Source of the DNA: JAKACA01 sp052143575 | GTDB lineage: Bacteria; Actinomycetota; Acidimicrobiia; Acidimicrobiales; Bog-793 | Direction: 5' to 3' | Length of the DNA: 64,000 nt | Assembly (NCBI GenBank): GCA_052143575.1 | Contig: JBKQSP010000084.1 | Location: 1-64,000, forward strand | In this document: positions 26,450 through 35,668 of the stretch, one piece after another | How positions within the stretch are numbered: position 1 is the stretch's first letter | Layout of the letters: the number at the start of each line of letters is the position of its first letter | Made by a program: the position numbers and the translations under genes | Notes under the pieces: generated by a model | The model's input: only the letters and a program-made list of their open reading frames with translations | Databases searched by the model: none | Told to the model about the DNA's origin: nothing

Positions 26450-27247
26450 TCAGCGGAAGCGGCGAAAGTCGGGCGGGCGTTTCTCGGCGAACGCCTGGGC
26501 CCCTTCGTTCCCCTCCTCTCCGTGGGCATAGAGCTCGAGGCCGTCAAAGGCGAGGTTCGAAATCCCGGCGATGTGGTCGCTGTCGGCGTTGAACGAGTGC
26601 TTCAGGAACTTGATCGCCGTCGGTGAGTACGAGGCGACCTTGCGGGCCCAGGCCCGCGCTGTTTCCAGCAGATCCGCCGCCGGCACGACCTCGTTGACGA
26701 GACCCCAACGCTCGGCCGTGGCTGCGTCATAGCGGTCGAGGAGGAACCAGATCTGGCGCGCCCGCTTCTCCCCCACCACTCGGGCGAGGTAGGCCGAGCC
26801 GAAGCCGGCGTCAAAGGAACCCACCCTCGGTCCTGCCTGCCCGAACGTGGCGTGCTCGGCCGCCACCGTCAGGTCGGCGAGGACGTGCAGCACATGCCCG
26901 CCCCCGACAGCAACGCCGTTGACAGCGGCGATGACGGGTTTCGGGATGTCCCGCATGATGCGATGGAGGCGCTCGATCTCGAAGGTCCCCCATTCCGTCT
27001 CGCCGTAGCCGCCCGTTTCCGCTCGTTCTTTCACATCGCCGCCGCTGCAGAAGGCGCGCTCACCCGAGCCGGTCAGGATCACGGCGGCGACACGGTTGTC
27101 CACCCATGCGTGCTTGAAGGCGGAGATGAGCTCGTCGACGGTCCGACCGCGGAAGGCGTTCAGCCGTTCCGGCCGGTTGATCGTGATCACGGCGAAAGCG
27201 TCCTCCTCCACCTCGTAGATGATGTCGGTGAGCTCGTCGGTCCACAT
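26450..27247 (-). CDS. Crotonase-family enzyme, MenB/BadI subgroup
   Basis: A 265-residue enoyl-CoA hydratase/isomerase-fold protein. ITINRPERLNAFRGRTVDEL and AFCSGGD are the oxyanion-hole region. VNGVAVGGGHVLHVLADLT, FGQAGPRVGSFDAGFG and the ending EKRPPDFRRF are shared with dihydroxynaphthoyl-CoA synthase (MenB) and 2-ketocyclohexanecarboxyl-CoA hydrolase (BadI). The NAFRG and IYE features lean to BadI, and VGSFD leans to MenB. No menaquinone or benzoate-type genes are adjacent, so neither is certain. It would act on a cyclic or aromatic acyl-CoA in the cytoplasm. Confidence 0.82.
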   Translation of the reverse strand: MWTDELTDIIYEVEEDAFAVITINRPERLNAFRGRTVDELISAFKHAWVDNRVAAVILTGSGERAFCSGGDVKERAETGGYGETEWGTFEIERLHRIMRDIPKPVIAAVNGVAVGGGHVLHVLADLTVAAEHATFGQAGPRVGSFDAGFGSAYLARVVGEKRARQIWFLLDRYDAATAERWGLVNEVVPAADLLETARAWARKVASYSPTAIKFLKHSFNADSDHIAGISNLAFDGLELYAHGEEGNEGAQAFAEKRPPDFRRFR

Positions 27248-27300
27248 GTCGTCGTCCTTCCCCTCAAGGCGGCTTCTCGATGCTCGTCTCGCCAGGCGAG

Positions 27301-27351
27301 CCCGTCGAACCCGTCGAGCCCGTCGAACCCGTCGAGCCCGTCGAGCCCGTC
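27301..27351. repeat. 9-base tandem repeat in an intergenic gap
   Basis: CCCGTCGA(A/G) is repeated five and a half times between the crotonase and LLM genes. The surrounding 243-base gap (27248-27490) shows no other gene or RNA. A peptide of repeated Glu-Pro-Val can be read through it, but no coding support exists. Confidence 0.9.
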
Positions 27352-27490
27352 AGCACGAATCTTGAAGGCCGAGCAGCGGTCAAGACAAGCCGAGGCGTCG
27401 GCGACCGACCGACTCCTGGGCGGGGGCGGAGCACGCCGGCAGCCGCGCAACGGGCAGGCGAGGGGCGCACACGAGGCGTAAGTTGGCCGC

Positions 27491-28324
27491 ATGCGCTTCG
27501 CCTTCAAGACGGCTCCGCAGCACACGACCTGGGACGCCATGCTCGCCGTCTGGAGGGCGGCCGACGACATCGAGGTCTTCGAGTCAGGCTGGAACTTCGA
27601 CCACTTCTATCCCATCTTCTCGGACACGACGGGACCCTGCCTCGAGGGCTGGGTGACGCTGACGGCCCTGGCGCAAGCGACCAAGCGCCTTCGCATGGGC
27701 ACGCTCGTGACCGGGATCCAGTACCGCCACCCCGCCGTGCTGGCGAACATGGCAGCCACGCTTGACATCGTCTCGGGCGGGCGGCTCGAGCTCGGCATCG
27801 GCGCCGGCTGGAACCAGGAGGAGTCCGGCGCCTACGGCATCGCGCTCGGAAGCCCACGGGAGCGCAGCGACCGCTTCGAGGAGGCGTGCGAAGTGCTCGT
27901 CGGGCTCCTCAGCAACGACACGACCACCTTTGCCGGGCGCTACTTCCAGCTGAAGGACGCCCGATGCAATCCGCCGCCCGTGCAGCGGCCCCATCCGCCC
28001 ATCTGCATCGGCGGGAGCGGTGAACGGCGCACGCTGCGGACAGCGGCGCGCTTCGCCCAGCACTGGAACTTCGTCGGCGGCACCGTGGCGGAGTTCGCCC
28101 ACAAGCGCCAGGTCCTCCACGCGCACTGCGCCGAGATCGGGCGGGCTCCGTCGGACATCCTCATCTCGAGCCACGTGCGCTTCGACGGGGACGCCGGCGC
28201 CACAGCCGCGGCGGCGGCAGCCCTGGCGGAGGCCGGCGCCGACCTCGCCATCGTGCAGCTGCTGCCCCCCCACACGCCCGCCGTGCTCGAACCGCTGGCG
28301 ACGGCGCTCGCCGAGCTGCGATGA
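27491..28324 (+). CDS. LLM-class F420-dependent oxidoreductase
   Basis: A 277-residue luciferase-like TIM barrel. The diagnostic segments are GWNFDHFYPI near the N-terminus, LRMGTLVTGIQYRHPAVLAN, SGGRLELGIGAGWNQEE, and PHPPICIGGSGERRTLR for phosphate binding. This set is typical of the actinobacterial TIGR03560-like branch predicted to use coenzyme F420 rather than FMN. Substrate unknown. The DinB-type gene starts 10 bases downstream, so the two may be co-transcribed. Confidence 0.88.
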   Translation: MRFAFKTAPQHTTWDAMLAVWRAADDIEVFESGWNFDHFYPIFSDTTGPCLEGWVTLTALAQATKRLRMGTLVTGIQYRHPAVLANMAATLDIVSGGRLELGIGAGWNQEESGAYGIALGSPRERSDRFEEACEVLVGLLSNDTTTFAGRYFQLKDARCNPPPVQRPHPPICIGGSGERRTLRTAARFAQHWNFVGGTVAEFAHKRQVLHAHCAEIGRAPSDILISSHVRFDGDAGATAAAAAALAEAGADLAIVQLLPPHTPAVLEPLATALAELR

Positions 28325-28334
28325 GCGGGCCGGC

Positions 28335-28841
28335 ATGACGCTCGCCGACGTCCTCGTGGACGCCTTCGGCCGCGTTCGCTCGTCGGTGTCCGCCGTGTTG
28401 GACGGCCTCGGGGACGAGCAGCTGCAGTACCAGCCCGACGCCGAGGCCAACACCATCGCTTGGCTCGTCTGGCACCTCACCCGCGTGCAGGACGACCACG
28501 TCGCCGACGCCGCCGGGATGGAGCAGGTCTGGGCGGCAGGTGGGTGGCGGGAGCGTTTCGATCTGGCACTCGAGCCTCTCGACACCGGATACGGCCACAC
28601 GCCCGAGCAGGTGACCCGCGTCCGCGCTCCGGCCGAGCTGCTCGACGCCTACAACGAGGCCGTCCACGAGCAGACGGTGGGCTACGTGCGCACGCTGGGC
28701 GAGGCCGACCTCGACCGCATCGTGGACACGCGATGGGATCCGCCTGTCTCCCTCGGCGTGCGCCTCGTCAGCGTCGTCGACGACGACCTCGAACACGTCG
28801 GCCAAGCCGCCTACGTGCGCGGGCTCGCCGAACGCCGCTGA
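28335..28841 (+). CDS. DinB-fold mycothiol-transferase-like protein (DUF664)
   Basis: A 168-residue four-helix DinB-fold protein. NTIAWLVWHLTRVQDDHVAD supplies metal-binding His residues, and DDLEHVGQAAYVRGL supplies the third. The first motif is the signature of the actinobacterial DUF664 group, several of which use mycothiol or related thiols as cosubstrate. It would act in the cytoplasm in detoxification or thiol transfer. It follows the F420-type enzyme by 10 bases. Confidence 0.85.
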   Translation: MTLADVLVDAFGRVRSSVSAVLDGLGDEQLQYQPDAEANTIAWLVWHLTRVQDDHVADAAGMEQVWAAGGWRERFDLALEPLDTGYGHTPEQVTRVRAPAELLDAYNEAVHEQTVGYVRTLGEADLDRIVDTRWDPPVSLGVRLVSVVDDDLEHVGQAAYVRGLAERR

Positions 28842-28947
28842 GCCTGCCTCAGACGCCCCCTCAGACCTCGCTCACGTGGGTTGGGCTCCAGGCCCGCCGG
28901 CCTGACGCCCAGAATGCCCGGCAGGTGCCCCGTGGCGGGGCCGGCGG

Positions 28948-30006
28948 CTATTTCGAGCTCGGCGACGCCAACCCGAGATCGGCCATGGCCCGACGGTAGG
29001 CGACAGCGACGGCGTCGAACTTCAGATGGATCTCCGCCGTGATGTCGAACGGCACGCGCTCGGGGCGCTGCGACTCGACGATCCTGCGGTCTTGACCGAA
29101 GATGACGTCTTCGAACCCCGAGATCGTGGCGTCGTCGCCGTCGAGGTCGTAGTTGCGGGCAACGAAGAGAAACCCCCGGCAGTGGTTGTCGTCGACGGGC
29201 TGGGAGGCGAAGAAGTACACCATGGCGGCGCTGCCGCCCCAGCCGAGGCGCAACAGGAGCGTGTAGGGCAGGTGCACCTCGTAGTGGCTGCGACGCATCG
29301 GCTGGTCCGTCTGCTCGTTCGCGAAGATGGGGAAGTCCTCGGTGTTGGGGGCCTCGGGGCGCACGATGTCGTAGCGCAGGACGTGGTCGTCAGTTCGCAC
29401 GGCGTAGTCGGGGACGACCGGTCGGTCCGGGTCACCGAGGAGGCCCGGATGGACCCAGGGGAAGTGCCCGAAATCCGTGAAGTTCTCGAGCTGTCTCGAA
29501 GCATCGGCCTCCCACGCATAGGGGCCGCAGCCGACGGCGTGCCAGTCTTCGGACTCGAGCTCCGGTATGTCGGGCAGCTCCCATCTGGGCGGCGCCAGCG
29601 CGACCCAGACGAGGCCGTGCCGTTCCGTGCAACCAAACGCCGCCACCCGCGCCTTCGGCGGGACCCGGCCCGGCGTCTCCAGCTGCGGGATGAGCGTGCA
29701 GCGGCCCGACCCGTCGTAGTGCCACCCGTGGTACGGGCAGACGATCTCGTCGCCGGCGACGCTCCCGAGCGAGAGGGCGGTGCCCCGGTGCAGGCAGACG
29801 TCGGTCATGGCATGGGCGGTGCCCATCGAGTCACGCCACACGACGAGCGGCTCGCCGAGCAGCGTGACGGGCACCGGCGAGTCGGCGACGTCGTCGGCAA
29901 AGGCGACGGGGTGCCAGCACGCCCGGACGCCGCCCGCGCCGCCCACCTCCACGCCGGCGCCTGCCGCCTCGTCCTCTCCCCGTCCGCTCCCCGTACCCCA
30001 CTGCAC
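28948..30006 (-). CDS. Rieske-type ring-hydroxylating oxygenase, alpha subunit
   Basis: A 352-residue oxygenase. The Rieske 2Fe-2S site is CLHRG followed 17 residues on by CPYHGWHYD. The mononuclear iron site is in ENFTDFGHFPWVHPG (Asp and two His). The length and motif style fit the VanA/toluene-sulfonate-like group of single-subunit oxygenases that hydroxylate or O-demethylate aromatics or steroids. The GTG start precedes a Gly/Glu-rich leader. No reductase or ferredoxin partner is adjacent, so electrons must come from elsewhere. Substrate unknown. The 258-base gap to the next gene, 30007-30264, contains no recognisable feature. Confidence 0.9.
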   Translation of the reverse strand: MQWGTGSGRGEDEAAGAGVEVGGAGGVRACWHPVAFADDVADSPVPVTLLGEPLVVWRDSMGTAHAMTDVCLHRGTALSLGSVAGDEIVCPYHGWHYDGSGRCTLIPQLETPGRVPPKARVAAFGCTERHGLVWVALAPPRWELPDIPELESEDWHAVGCGPYAWEADASRQLENFTDFGHFPWVHPGLLGDPDRPVVPDYAVRTDDHVLRYDIVRPEAPNTEDFPIFANEQTDQPMRRSHYEVHLPYTLLLRLGWGGSAAMVYFFASQPVDDNHCRGFLFVARNYDLDGDDATISGFEDVIFGQDRRIVESQRPERVPFDITAEIHLKFDAVAVAYRRAMADLGLASPSSK

Positions 30007-30264
30007 CCCGGCGAGCCTAATGGCGGCTTTCCCACCGGAGAACTGCTAGGGGTTGACGGAAGGCGGCCCCGGGGCCACGAGGGACCGCCCCCTCGCGCCG
30101 GAGCGCGCGGGAACCCGAAACGGCGGCGCCGGAACGACCTACCGTGTCCCGATGGTCCGACGGACGCGCGAAGAAGGGGCCCCTGCCCGGGCGGCTTTGG
30201 GAGGCTCCGGTGCTCGTGGACGCGCACTCCTGGCCACGCCATCGTGGCCGCCGAGCGGTGCCCG

Positions 30265-30894
30265 ATGAGCAAGCAACGGCTGGAGGGCTTCAGCGACGGC
30301 GTCATCGCCGTGGCCATCACGATCCTCGCCCTCGACCTCGCCGTGGCAGGGCCGGGCCACGGCCACCTTCTCAGCCAGCTCGGCCACCACTGGCCGGCGT
30401 TCGTCGCCTACGTGATCAGCTTCGCCACGATCGGGATCATCTGGGTCAACCACCACGCCCTCGTTTCGAACTTCGTCGTCGTGACGCGGAGCTTGCTGTT
30501 CCTCAATCTCATCCTCCTGCTCTTCGTCGTCGCACTCCCGTTTGCCACCGCCACGATGGCGGAGTACCTCACGAGCGGCGGACAGGACGCACACATCGCC
30601 ATGGCTCTCTACGGTCTCGTCTTCGAGGGCATGTCCCTCGCGTTCGCCGCCATCTTCCAGTGGTCGCTCGGAGAGGGCCGATCGCTGCACTCCCTGCCGC
30701 CGGAGTTGCGACCCCGCGCCCGGCGGACCTTCATAGCCGGCTGGCTCATGTACGTCGTGGCCATCGGCGTCGCCTTCGTGAACGCCTACGTGTCGCTCGC
30801 CATCATCGGCCTGGCGGCCGTCTACTACATCTTCGAGCGGACGCCGGCAGCGCCCTCTAACGCCGCTGATGGCCTCGCCGACGGCGATGGCTGA
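30265..30894 (+). CDS. TMEM175-family potassium channel
   Basis: A 209-residue membrane protein with six hydrophobic segments. RLEGFSDGVIAVAITILALD at the N-terminus is the family's pore-lining FSD motif. GIIWVNHHALVSN and ATATMAEYL also match bacterial TMEM175. Bacterial members assemble as tetramers and conduct potassium or other cations. The ATG at 30265 lies directly before the motif. The GNAT gene begins near its end and may be co-transcribed. Confidence 0.88.
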   Translation: MSKQRLEGFSDGVIAVAITILALDLAVAGPGHGHLLSQLGHHWPAFVAYVISFATIGIIWVNHHALVSNFVVVTRSLLFLNLILLLFVVALPFATATMAEYLTSGGQDAHIAMALYGLVFEGMSLAFAAIFQWSLGEGRSLHSLPPELRPRARRTFIAGWLMYVVAIGVAFVNAYVSLAIIGLAAVYYIFERTPAAPSNAADGLADGDG

Positions 30895-30931
30895 ACGACC
30901 TCCCGAGCACGCCGGCCGTAGGATCTCGCCG

Positions 30932-31405
30932 ATGATCTACCTGCGCCCGATGAGCGACGAGGAGCGCAAGAGCTGGCTCGAGGACCAGCGTGAGGGGTAC
31001 GTCACCGAGCGCGTCGGCAGCGGGGAGAGCCCGGAGGAAGCCCAACGCGTCGCCGACGCCCAATACGCCCTGCTCTTTCCTGACGGCCGGCCTGCACCCG
31101 GCCACCTGTTCTCTCGCGTCATGGAGGACGACAAGCCGGTCGGATGGCTCTGGATCGGGCCACGCACACCGGAACGACCCGATGCCTTCTGGGTCTGGGA
31201 CGTCGTCATCGACGAGCCGTATCGGGGCGGTGGTCGCGGCCGGGCCGCCATGGTCTTGGCAGAGCAGCAGGCACGCGGCGCCGGCGCCAGCGAGATCGGT
31301 CTGAACGTCTTCGGCCAAAACACCGTGGCCCGAGGCCTCTACGAGTCGCTCGGGTACGACACCACGGCGATCCTCATGCGCAAGGAGCTCACCGCCCAGC
31401 CCTGA
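30932..31405 (+). CDS. GNAT-family acetyltransferase
   Basis: A 157-residue GNAT protein. WDVVIDEPYRGGGRGRAAMV is the acetyl-CoA pyrophosphate-binding motif (R/Q-x-x-G-x-G/A). EIGLNVFGQNTVARGLYESLGY is the conserved strand/helix that completes the fold. ATG 30932 begins at IYLRPM; an alternative ATG at 30887 would overlap the channel gene's stop. Substrate unknown; the family acetylates small amines or protein N-termini. Confidence 0.85.
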   Translation: MIYLRPMSDEERKSWLEDQREGYVTERVGSGESPEEAQRVADAQYALLFPDGRPAPGHLFSRVMEDDKPVGWLWIGPRTPERPDAFWVWDVVIDEPYRGGGRGRAAMVLAEQQARGAGASEIGLNVFGQNTVARGLYESLGYDTTAILMRKELTAQP

Positions 31406-31408
31406 CGC

Positions 31409-31448
31409 CGCTGGCTGACTGTCCGAGAACGCTGGCTGACTGTCCGAG
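31409..31448. repeat. 19-base direct repeat between convergent genes
   Basis: CGCTGGCTGACTGTCCGAG occurs twice with a 21-base period, immediately after the GNAT stop and before the end of the DUF2510 gene. Confidence 0.85.
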
Positions 31449-31457
31449 GACGCGGGT

Positions 31458-31739
31458 TCAGTTGGAAAGCGGCCATCCGGTCTGATCGAAGACGTCGAGG
31501 ACCGCTCTCACCCCGGACTCCGGTGCTGACGACTCGGCTTCGTCGGCCCGGCGAAGATCAGCGCCATCAGGCCGAGAGTCGTCTGGTAGCTCTTGCAACG
31601 TCCCCGGATACTGGGCGTCAGGGGGTGGGTCGTGCGATTCGACCCGGCCATCTCGCACTAAGGCGGTGGGGGAACCGTCGGAGATCCATCGGGCCTCGTG
31701 CTGCCCGAATGGATCTACGTACCAACCCTCTTCACGCAT
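31458..31739 (-). CDS. Small DUF2510-domain protein
   Basis: A 93-residue protein. GWYVDPFGQHEARWISDG and LVRDGRVESHDPP form a DUF2510 module (G-W-Y-x-D-P, then a R-x-W-x-G-x-x-W-T variant). It is followed by an acidic tail. GGAGG lies four bases before ATG 31739, which supports that start over upstream in-frame ATGs. DUF2510 usually precedes membrane domains in actinobacteria; here it is alone. Function unknown. Confidence 0.7.
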   Translation of the reverse strand: MREEGWYVDPFGQHEARWISDGSPTALVRDGRVESHDPPPDAQYPGTLQELPDDSRPDGADLRRADEAESSAPESGVRAVLDVFDQTGWPLSN

Positions 31740-31881
31740 GGCGCCTCCACCGTCGACGAACCGGGCCAGCGTACCCAGATGCATGAACCCCAGGCTGCCT
31801 GATCGGCCGCACACCGTGCGGCCCGCCGAAACCGGGGTGCTCGCCGTCGGGCGCCTCGGAGCGGGCGTTTCCGAAGGGCCT

Positions 31882-32952
31882 TTAGAGGCGTCCCTGGCGA
31901 GGATCGAGCGCAGCTCCTGCCCGCTGGCCGATGTAGTTAAGGGCCATGATCGTGACGAAGAAGGCGATCATGGGGGCGAAGGTCACTTGGGGCGCCGTCG
32001 ACAGCTGCTGCTGCCCTTCGGCGATCATGCCGCCCCACGACAGCGAGTTGGGAGAGCTGAGCCCGAGAAAGGCGAGGGCACCCTCGGCGAGGATGGCGAT
32101 GGAGGCGCCGATGGCCGCATAGGAGGCGATCGGGATGGCGACGAGGGGTAGGACGTCGCGAAACAGGATGCGGCGCGGTTTCGACCCGAGCGCCAAGGCC
32201 GTGAGGACGAAATCGCGTTGCGATATCGCCAGCGAGGTGGCGCGGGCGATGCGGGCATAAGCCGGGATCGACAGCAGGTCGATGGCCAGAATGACGTTCT
32301 CGAGGCTCTGACCGAGGAAGGCCACGAGCGTGAGCGCCAGGATGAGGCCCGGCAGCGTCAGCAGGACATCGGTGATCCACACGACGATCACGTCGACGAA
32401 ACCTCGGTAGAAGCCGGCGATGATCCCCATCCCACCGCCCACCACGAGACCGACCACGACGGACGTGCTGCCGATGAGCATGGAGATGCGTGCGCCGTTC
32501 ACGACCTGGCTGAAGAGATCGTGCCCGATGAGGTCCGTGCCGAAGAGGTGCTGCCAGGATGGTCCCTGGTTGGGGGGCCCGGCGAGCACCTTGTTGGGCG
32601 ACGGCAAGGGAAGCACGTTGGCGAAGATGGCAGCGAACACGACGAGGGCCATCCAGGCGACTGCCAGCCAAAACCCGATGCCAAGCCTGGGCTTGACGCC
32701 CGTGTCGATGTGGGCTGCCGGCGCCGAGAGGGCGTCGTGACTGAGCGCTGCGATCTCGGAGTCGATACCGCCGGCGCCCCCGCCAGCCGTCCCGGCCGCG
32801 TTGCCGGCGCTGGCGACCCTGGCGGCGTTCGACGCGGCCTGTACGAGCGAAGCCTTCAGGGCCTCCTCGGCGCGATCGGTCGGAGACGCACCCGGCACCG
32901 AGCGGGATCGGCGGCCGCCTCGCGTGGCGGTGTCAGCCGATGAGTCGGGCAC
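31882..32952 (-). CDS. Oligopeptide-type ABC importer permease, DppC-like (leftward set)
   Basis: A 356-residue inner-membrane permease. HLFGTDLIGHDLFSQVVNGAR is the DppC hallmark, and EGALAFLGLSSPNSLSWGGMI is the ATPase-coupling end. SKPRRILFRDVLPLVAIPI contains the EAA-like loop. The N-terminal 85 residues are a long Ala/Gly-rich cytoplasmic extension before the first helix. It overlaps the DppB-like gene by 20 bases. The leftward set is hydratase, binding protein, DppB, DppC, with no ATPase gene nearby on this strand. The rightward fused ATPase at 39967 is the likely energiser. Confidence 0.92.
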   Translation of the reverse strand: MPDSSADTATRGGRRSRSVPGASPTDRAEEALKASLVQAASNAARVASAGNAAGTAGGGAGGIDSEIAALSHDALSAPAAHIDTGVKPRLGIGFWLAVAWMALVVFAAIFANVLPLPSPNKVLAGPPNQGPSWQHLFGTDLIGHDLFSQVVNGARISMLIGSTSVVVGLVVGGGMGIIAGFYRGFVDVIVVWITDVLLTLPGLILALTLVAFLGQSLENVILAIDLLSIPAYARIARATSLAISQRDFVLTALALGSKPRRILFRDVLPLVAIPIASYAAIGASIAILAEGALAFLGLSSPNSLSWGGMIAEGQQQLSTAPQVTFAPMIAFFVTIMALNYIGQRAGAALDPRQGRL

Positions 32953-33913
32953 GGCGGATCCTTGGGTCGAGCGCCCCGTAGAGCGCGTCGGTGATGAAGT
33001 TGACGGTCACGAAACCCGTGGCGATGAGCACGACGATGCCCTGCACGATGAGGTAGTCGCGTTTCTCGATCGAGGTGACGAGGAGAGTTCCCATGCCCGG
33101 CAGGGCAAAGACGTTCTCCACGACGACGGCGCCGGCGAGCAAGCCCCCGACGCTCAAGCCGACGAGGCTCATGAGCGAGAAGCTGGACGGGCGCAGTGCG
33201 TGGTGCAACAGGACGTAGTAACGGGAGAAGCCCTTGGAGCGCGCCATCAAGATGAACTCCGACTTGAGCGTCGCCAGCAGGTCGCCGCGCAGCACCCGGG
33301 CGAACAGCGCCAGCTGACCTGCTGCCAGTGTGATCGAGGGCAGCAGGATGGATTGCGGTGTGGCGACGACGGCGGGCGAGGTGCCTCCGCCGATGGTGAA
33401 CCAGGTCGTCTCGCCGCTCGCCGGGAAGACGTGGTACTTGACGGAGAAGACGAAGATCAGCAGCTCGCCGAGCATGAAGGCGGGGAGCGCCAGCAGCGCC
33501 AGCGTCGAGCGGCTCACGAACTTGTCGAACCAGCCGTTCGGCCGCAGCGAGCAGAGCATCGCCGTCGGGATGGCGAGCCCGAGCGAGATCACCTCGGCCA
33601 TCACCATCAGTTCGAGCGTGAGGGGGAGGCGAGCGCCGATGGCGCTCGACACGCTCTCTTGAGAGATGTAGGACTGCCCGAGGTTGCCCCTCACGGCGTG
33701 GCCGAGCCAGATGAAGTAGCGGAAGAAGAGCGGGTGGTTCAGGCCGAGCTGGCTCGTCAGCTCGGCCCGGGCGGCCGGGTCGCCGGCGGCCGGTCCGAGG
33801 ATGGCGTTGATCGGGCTGCCCGGCAGGAGGTTCAGCAGGAGGAACGTGAACAGCGTGACGGCGAAGACGACCGACACCATGCGCACGAAGCGCCACCCGA
33901 CGTAGCTGGCCAT
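32933..33913 (-). CDS. Oligopeptide-type ABC importer permease, DppB-like (leftward set)
   Basis: A 326-residue permease with six membrane helices. FLLLNLLPGSPINAILG and LNHPLFFRYFIWLGHAVRGNLG are typical of the DppB N-terminus. ARSKGFSRYYVLLHHALRPS is the coupling-helix loop. VVENVFALPGMGTLLVTSI and NFITDALYGALDPRIR are conserved at the C-terminus. It starts 20 bases after the binding-protein stop and overlaps the DppC gene. Confidence 0.93.
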   Translation of the reverse strand: MASYVGWRFVRMVSVVFAVTLFTFLLLNLLPGSPINAILGPAAGDPAARAELTSQLGLNHPLFFRYFIWLGHAVRGNLGQSYISQESVSSAIGARLPLTLELMVMAEVISLGLAIPTAMLCSLRPNGWFDKFVSRSTLALLALPAFMLGELLIFVFSVKYHVFPASGETTWFTIGGGTSPAVVATPQSILLPSITLAAGQLALFARVLRGDLLATLKSEFILMARSKGFSRYYVLLHHALRPSSFSLMSLVGLSVGGLLAGAVVVENVFALPGMGTLLVTSIEKRDYLIVQGIVVLIATGFVTVNFITDALYGALDPRIRRARLIG

Positions 33914-33933
33914 CGATGAAGCTCAGCTGTCGG

Positions 33934-35571
33934 TCAGCTGCTCAGCCAGAGCTGGTCGATGGGGACGTCGATGCCGGCATGCAAGAGCGGTAGCTGCTTG
34001 GTGCCGTCGGGGAACGTCCCGAGACCGAGCCCGTGCACGTTCGGCGAGAAGATGAGCCCGTCGGGGGCCCGTCCCAGCCAGATGTAGGGCGCCTCGATGG
34101 CGAACTGCTTCCAGACCTGCCCGTAGGCCGCTTTGCGGACAGCCGGGTTCGGATTGGACCGCCCGATCTCCAACTCCCTGTCTGTCGTCGTGTCGGAGAG
34201 GCGGGCGAAGTTGAGCGCCACCGCACCGATGGGATGGGCGTTGGCGGACAACCACCACGTGGCGTCGAGGTCGGGGTCGATGGAGCCGAACTGCGTCCAG
34301 CAGTTCGCCTGGTAGCTGCCGAAGATGGCGTTGTTGATGTACGTCGCCTGCTCGGTGTAGCTGAGGCTGACGTCGACGCCGATCGCCTGCCACTGCGCCT
34401 GCACGAGCTGCATGGCCTCCGGGTTCGTGCCCGAGTCGGTGCAGCCGAGCGTGAACTTGAGGGGGCCGGAGAGGCCTTTGGAATGCTCGTAGCTGGCGAT
34501 GAGGGCCTTCGCCTTCGTGAGGTTCGGCGAGGTCGGGTACCCGGAGGCCACGTACCACGGCGAGGTCGGCGCATACGGCTCGGTGGCGACGGACCCGAGA
34601 CCGAGCGAGATGGTCTGGTTGATCTCCTGCTGGTTCGTGGCGTATTCGAGGGCCTGTCGCACGCGGAGGTCGTTCAAAGGTGCCGCGTCGGTGTTCAACA
34701 TGATGAAGGCCGGCTCGTCGACGAATTGCTCGACCATCTCTTCGGCGCTCGAGGAGAGGTACGTCTTGATCTGACTCGCCTCGGTCGTGTACATGAACTG
34801 AATCTGGTTCGACTCGAGGGCCTGCAAGCGCGTCGTCGGGTCCGTGATCACGCGGAAGACGATCTCGTTCACATGGGGCAGTCCCTTGCGCCAGTAGTTG
34901 GGGTTTCTCGTGACCGTCAGCGTGGAGCCCTGGATCCACTGCTTGAAGATGAAGGGACCGCTCCCGATGGGGTCGTTCGTGGCGGCGTTACCGGACGCCT
35001 TCAGTTGGGCCGGCGCCGCGATGAAACCCACCTGGGACGCCAGCACCGCCGGGAAGGCCACCCACGGTTGGCTCATGTCCACGGTCACCGTGAGGTTGTT
35101 CGTGGCAACCGCCTTGACCATCGGCCCGAGCGCTTGACCGACGAGGGCGGAGGCCTTCGCCATCGTGAGCTGCAGGACGACGGCGGCTGCATTGAGCGGC
35201 TGGCCGTTCGAGAAGCTGATCCCGGGGCGCAGGCCGATCGTCCAGACCGTGTAGGTGGCATTCGGCGTCACGGACTTGGCGAGGTAGGGATGCGGCTGCC
35301 CGGCGGCGTCGTAGGAGCAGAGGGGATCGAAGATCGTCTGGGCGACGTAGTAGGAGGCTCCCGCCCACTCGCTCGAGGTCGGGTTCCATCCGTCCGTCTC
35401 GGCGTCGAGACCGATCGAGAGCGTTCCGCCGTTCTGCGGCGTCAGCGTCGTCGTCGGGCCCGTTCCCGTCGTGCTGGTCGGGGTCGTCCCGCCACCGCTG
35501 GAGGATTTGGCGCAACCGGCTGCCACGAGCCCCACCACAGCCAGAGATACGAGCCAGGCGCGCTTGTTCAT
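33934..35571 (-). CDS. Family 5 solute-binding lipoprotein (leftward set)
   Basis: A 545-residue extracellular binding protein. A Sec lipoprotein signal (LVSLAVVGLVAAGC) is followed by a Ser/Thr/Gly linker. The mature part has DPLCSYDAAGQPHPYLAKSV, GLRPGISFSNGQPLNAAAV, GSGPFIFKQW and QALEYATNQQEIN, all standard for dipeptide/oligopeptide/nickel binding proteins. GGAGGGGGAG lies before the ATG. The ligand cannot be read; the family binds peptides, opines, glutathione and other solutes. It is followed at once by the two permease genes. Confidence 0.93.
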   Translation of the reverse strand: MNKRAWLVSLAVVGLVAAGCAKSSSGGGTTPTSTTGTGPTTTLTPQNGGTLSIGLDAETDGWNPTSSEWAGASYYVAQTIFDPLCSYDAAGQPHPYLAKSVTPNATYTVWTIGLRPGISFSNGQPLNAAAVVLQLTMAKASALVGQALGPMVKAVATNNLTVTVDMSQPWVAFPAVLASQVGFIAAPAQLKASGNAATNDPIGSGPFIFKQWIQGSTLTVTRNPNYWRKGLPHVNEIVFRVITDPTTRLQALESNQIQFMYTTEASQIKTYLSSSAEEMVEQFVDEPAFIMLNTDAAPLNDLRVRQALEYATNQQEINQTISLGLGSVATEPYAPTSPWYVASGYPTSPNLTKAKALIASYEHSKGLSGPLKFTLGCTDSGTNPEAMQLVQAQWQAIGVDVSLSYTEQATYINNAIFGSYQANCWTQFGSIDPDLDATWWLSANAHPIGAVALNFARLSDTTTDRELEIGRSNPNPAVRKAAYGQVWKQFAIEAPYIWLGRAPDGLIFSPNVHGLGLGTFPDGTKQLPLLHAGIDVPIDQLWLSS

Positions 35572-35668
35572 CTGCTCCCCCTCCTGCAGCGCCTACGACG
35601 CCGCCACCCACTCCCCATGGTTGGCGCATGTTTACCACCTCGCCCATCGGGATTCTCGACGCTTCCGG

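Noticed and set aside
27280..27765. Frame with repeated Glu-Pro-Val at its start
   Set aside because: The repeat is the translated 9-base tandem array; the rest is an out-of-frame overlap with the LLM gene.
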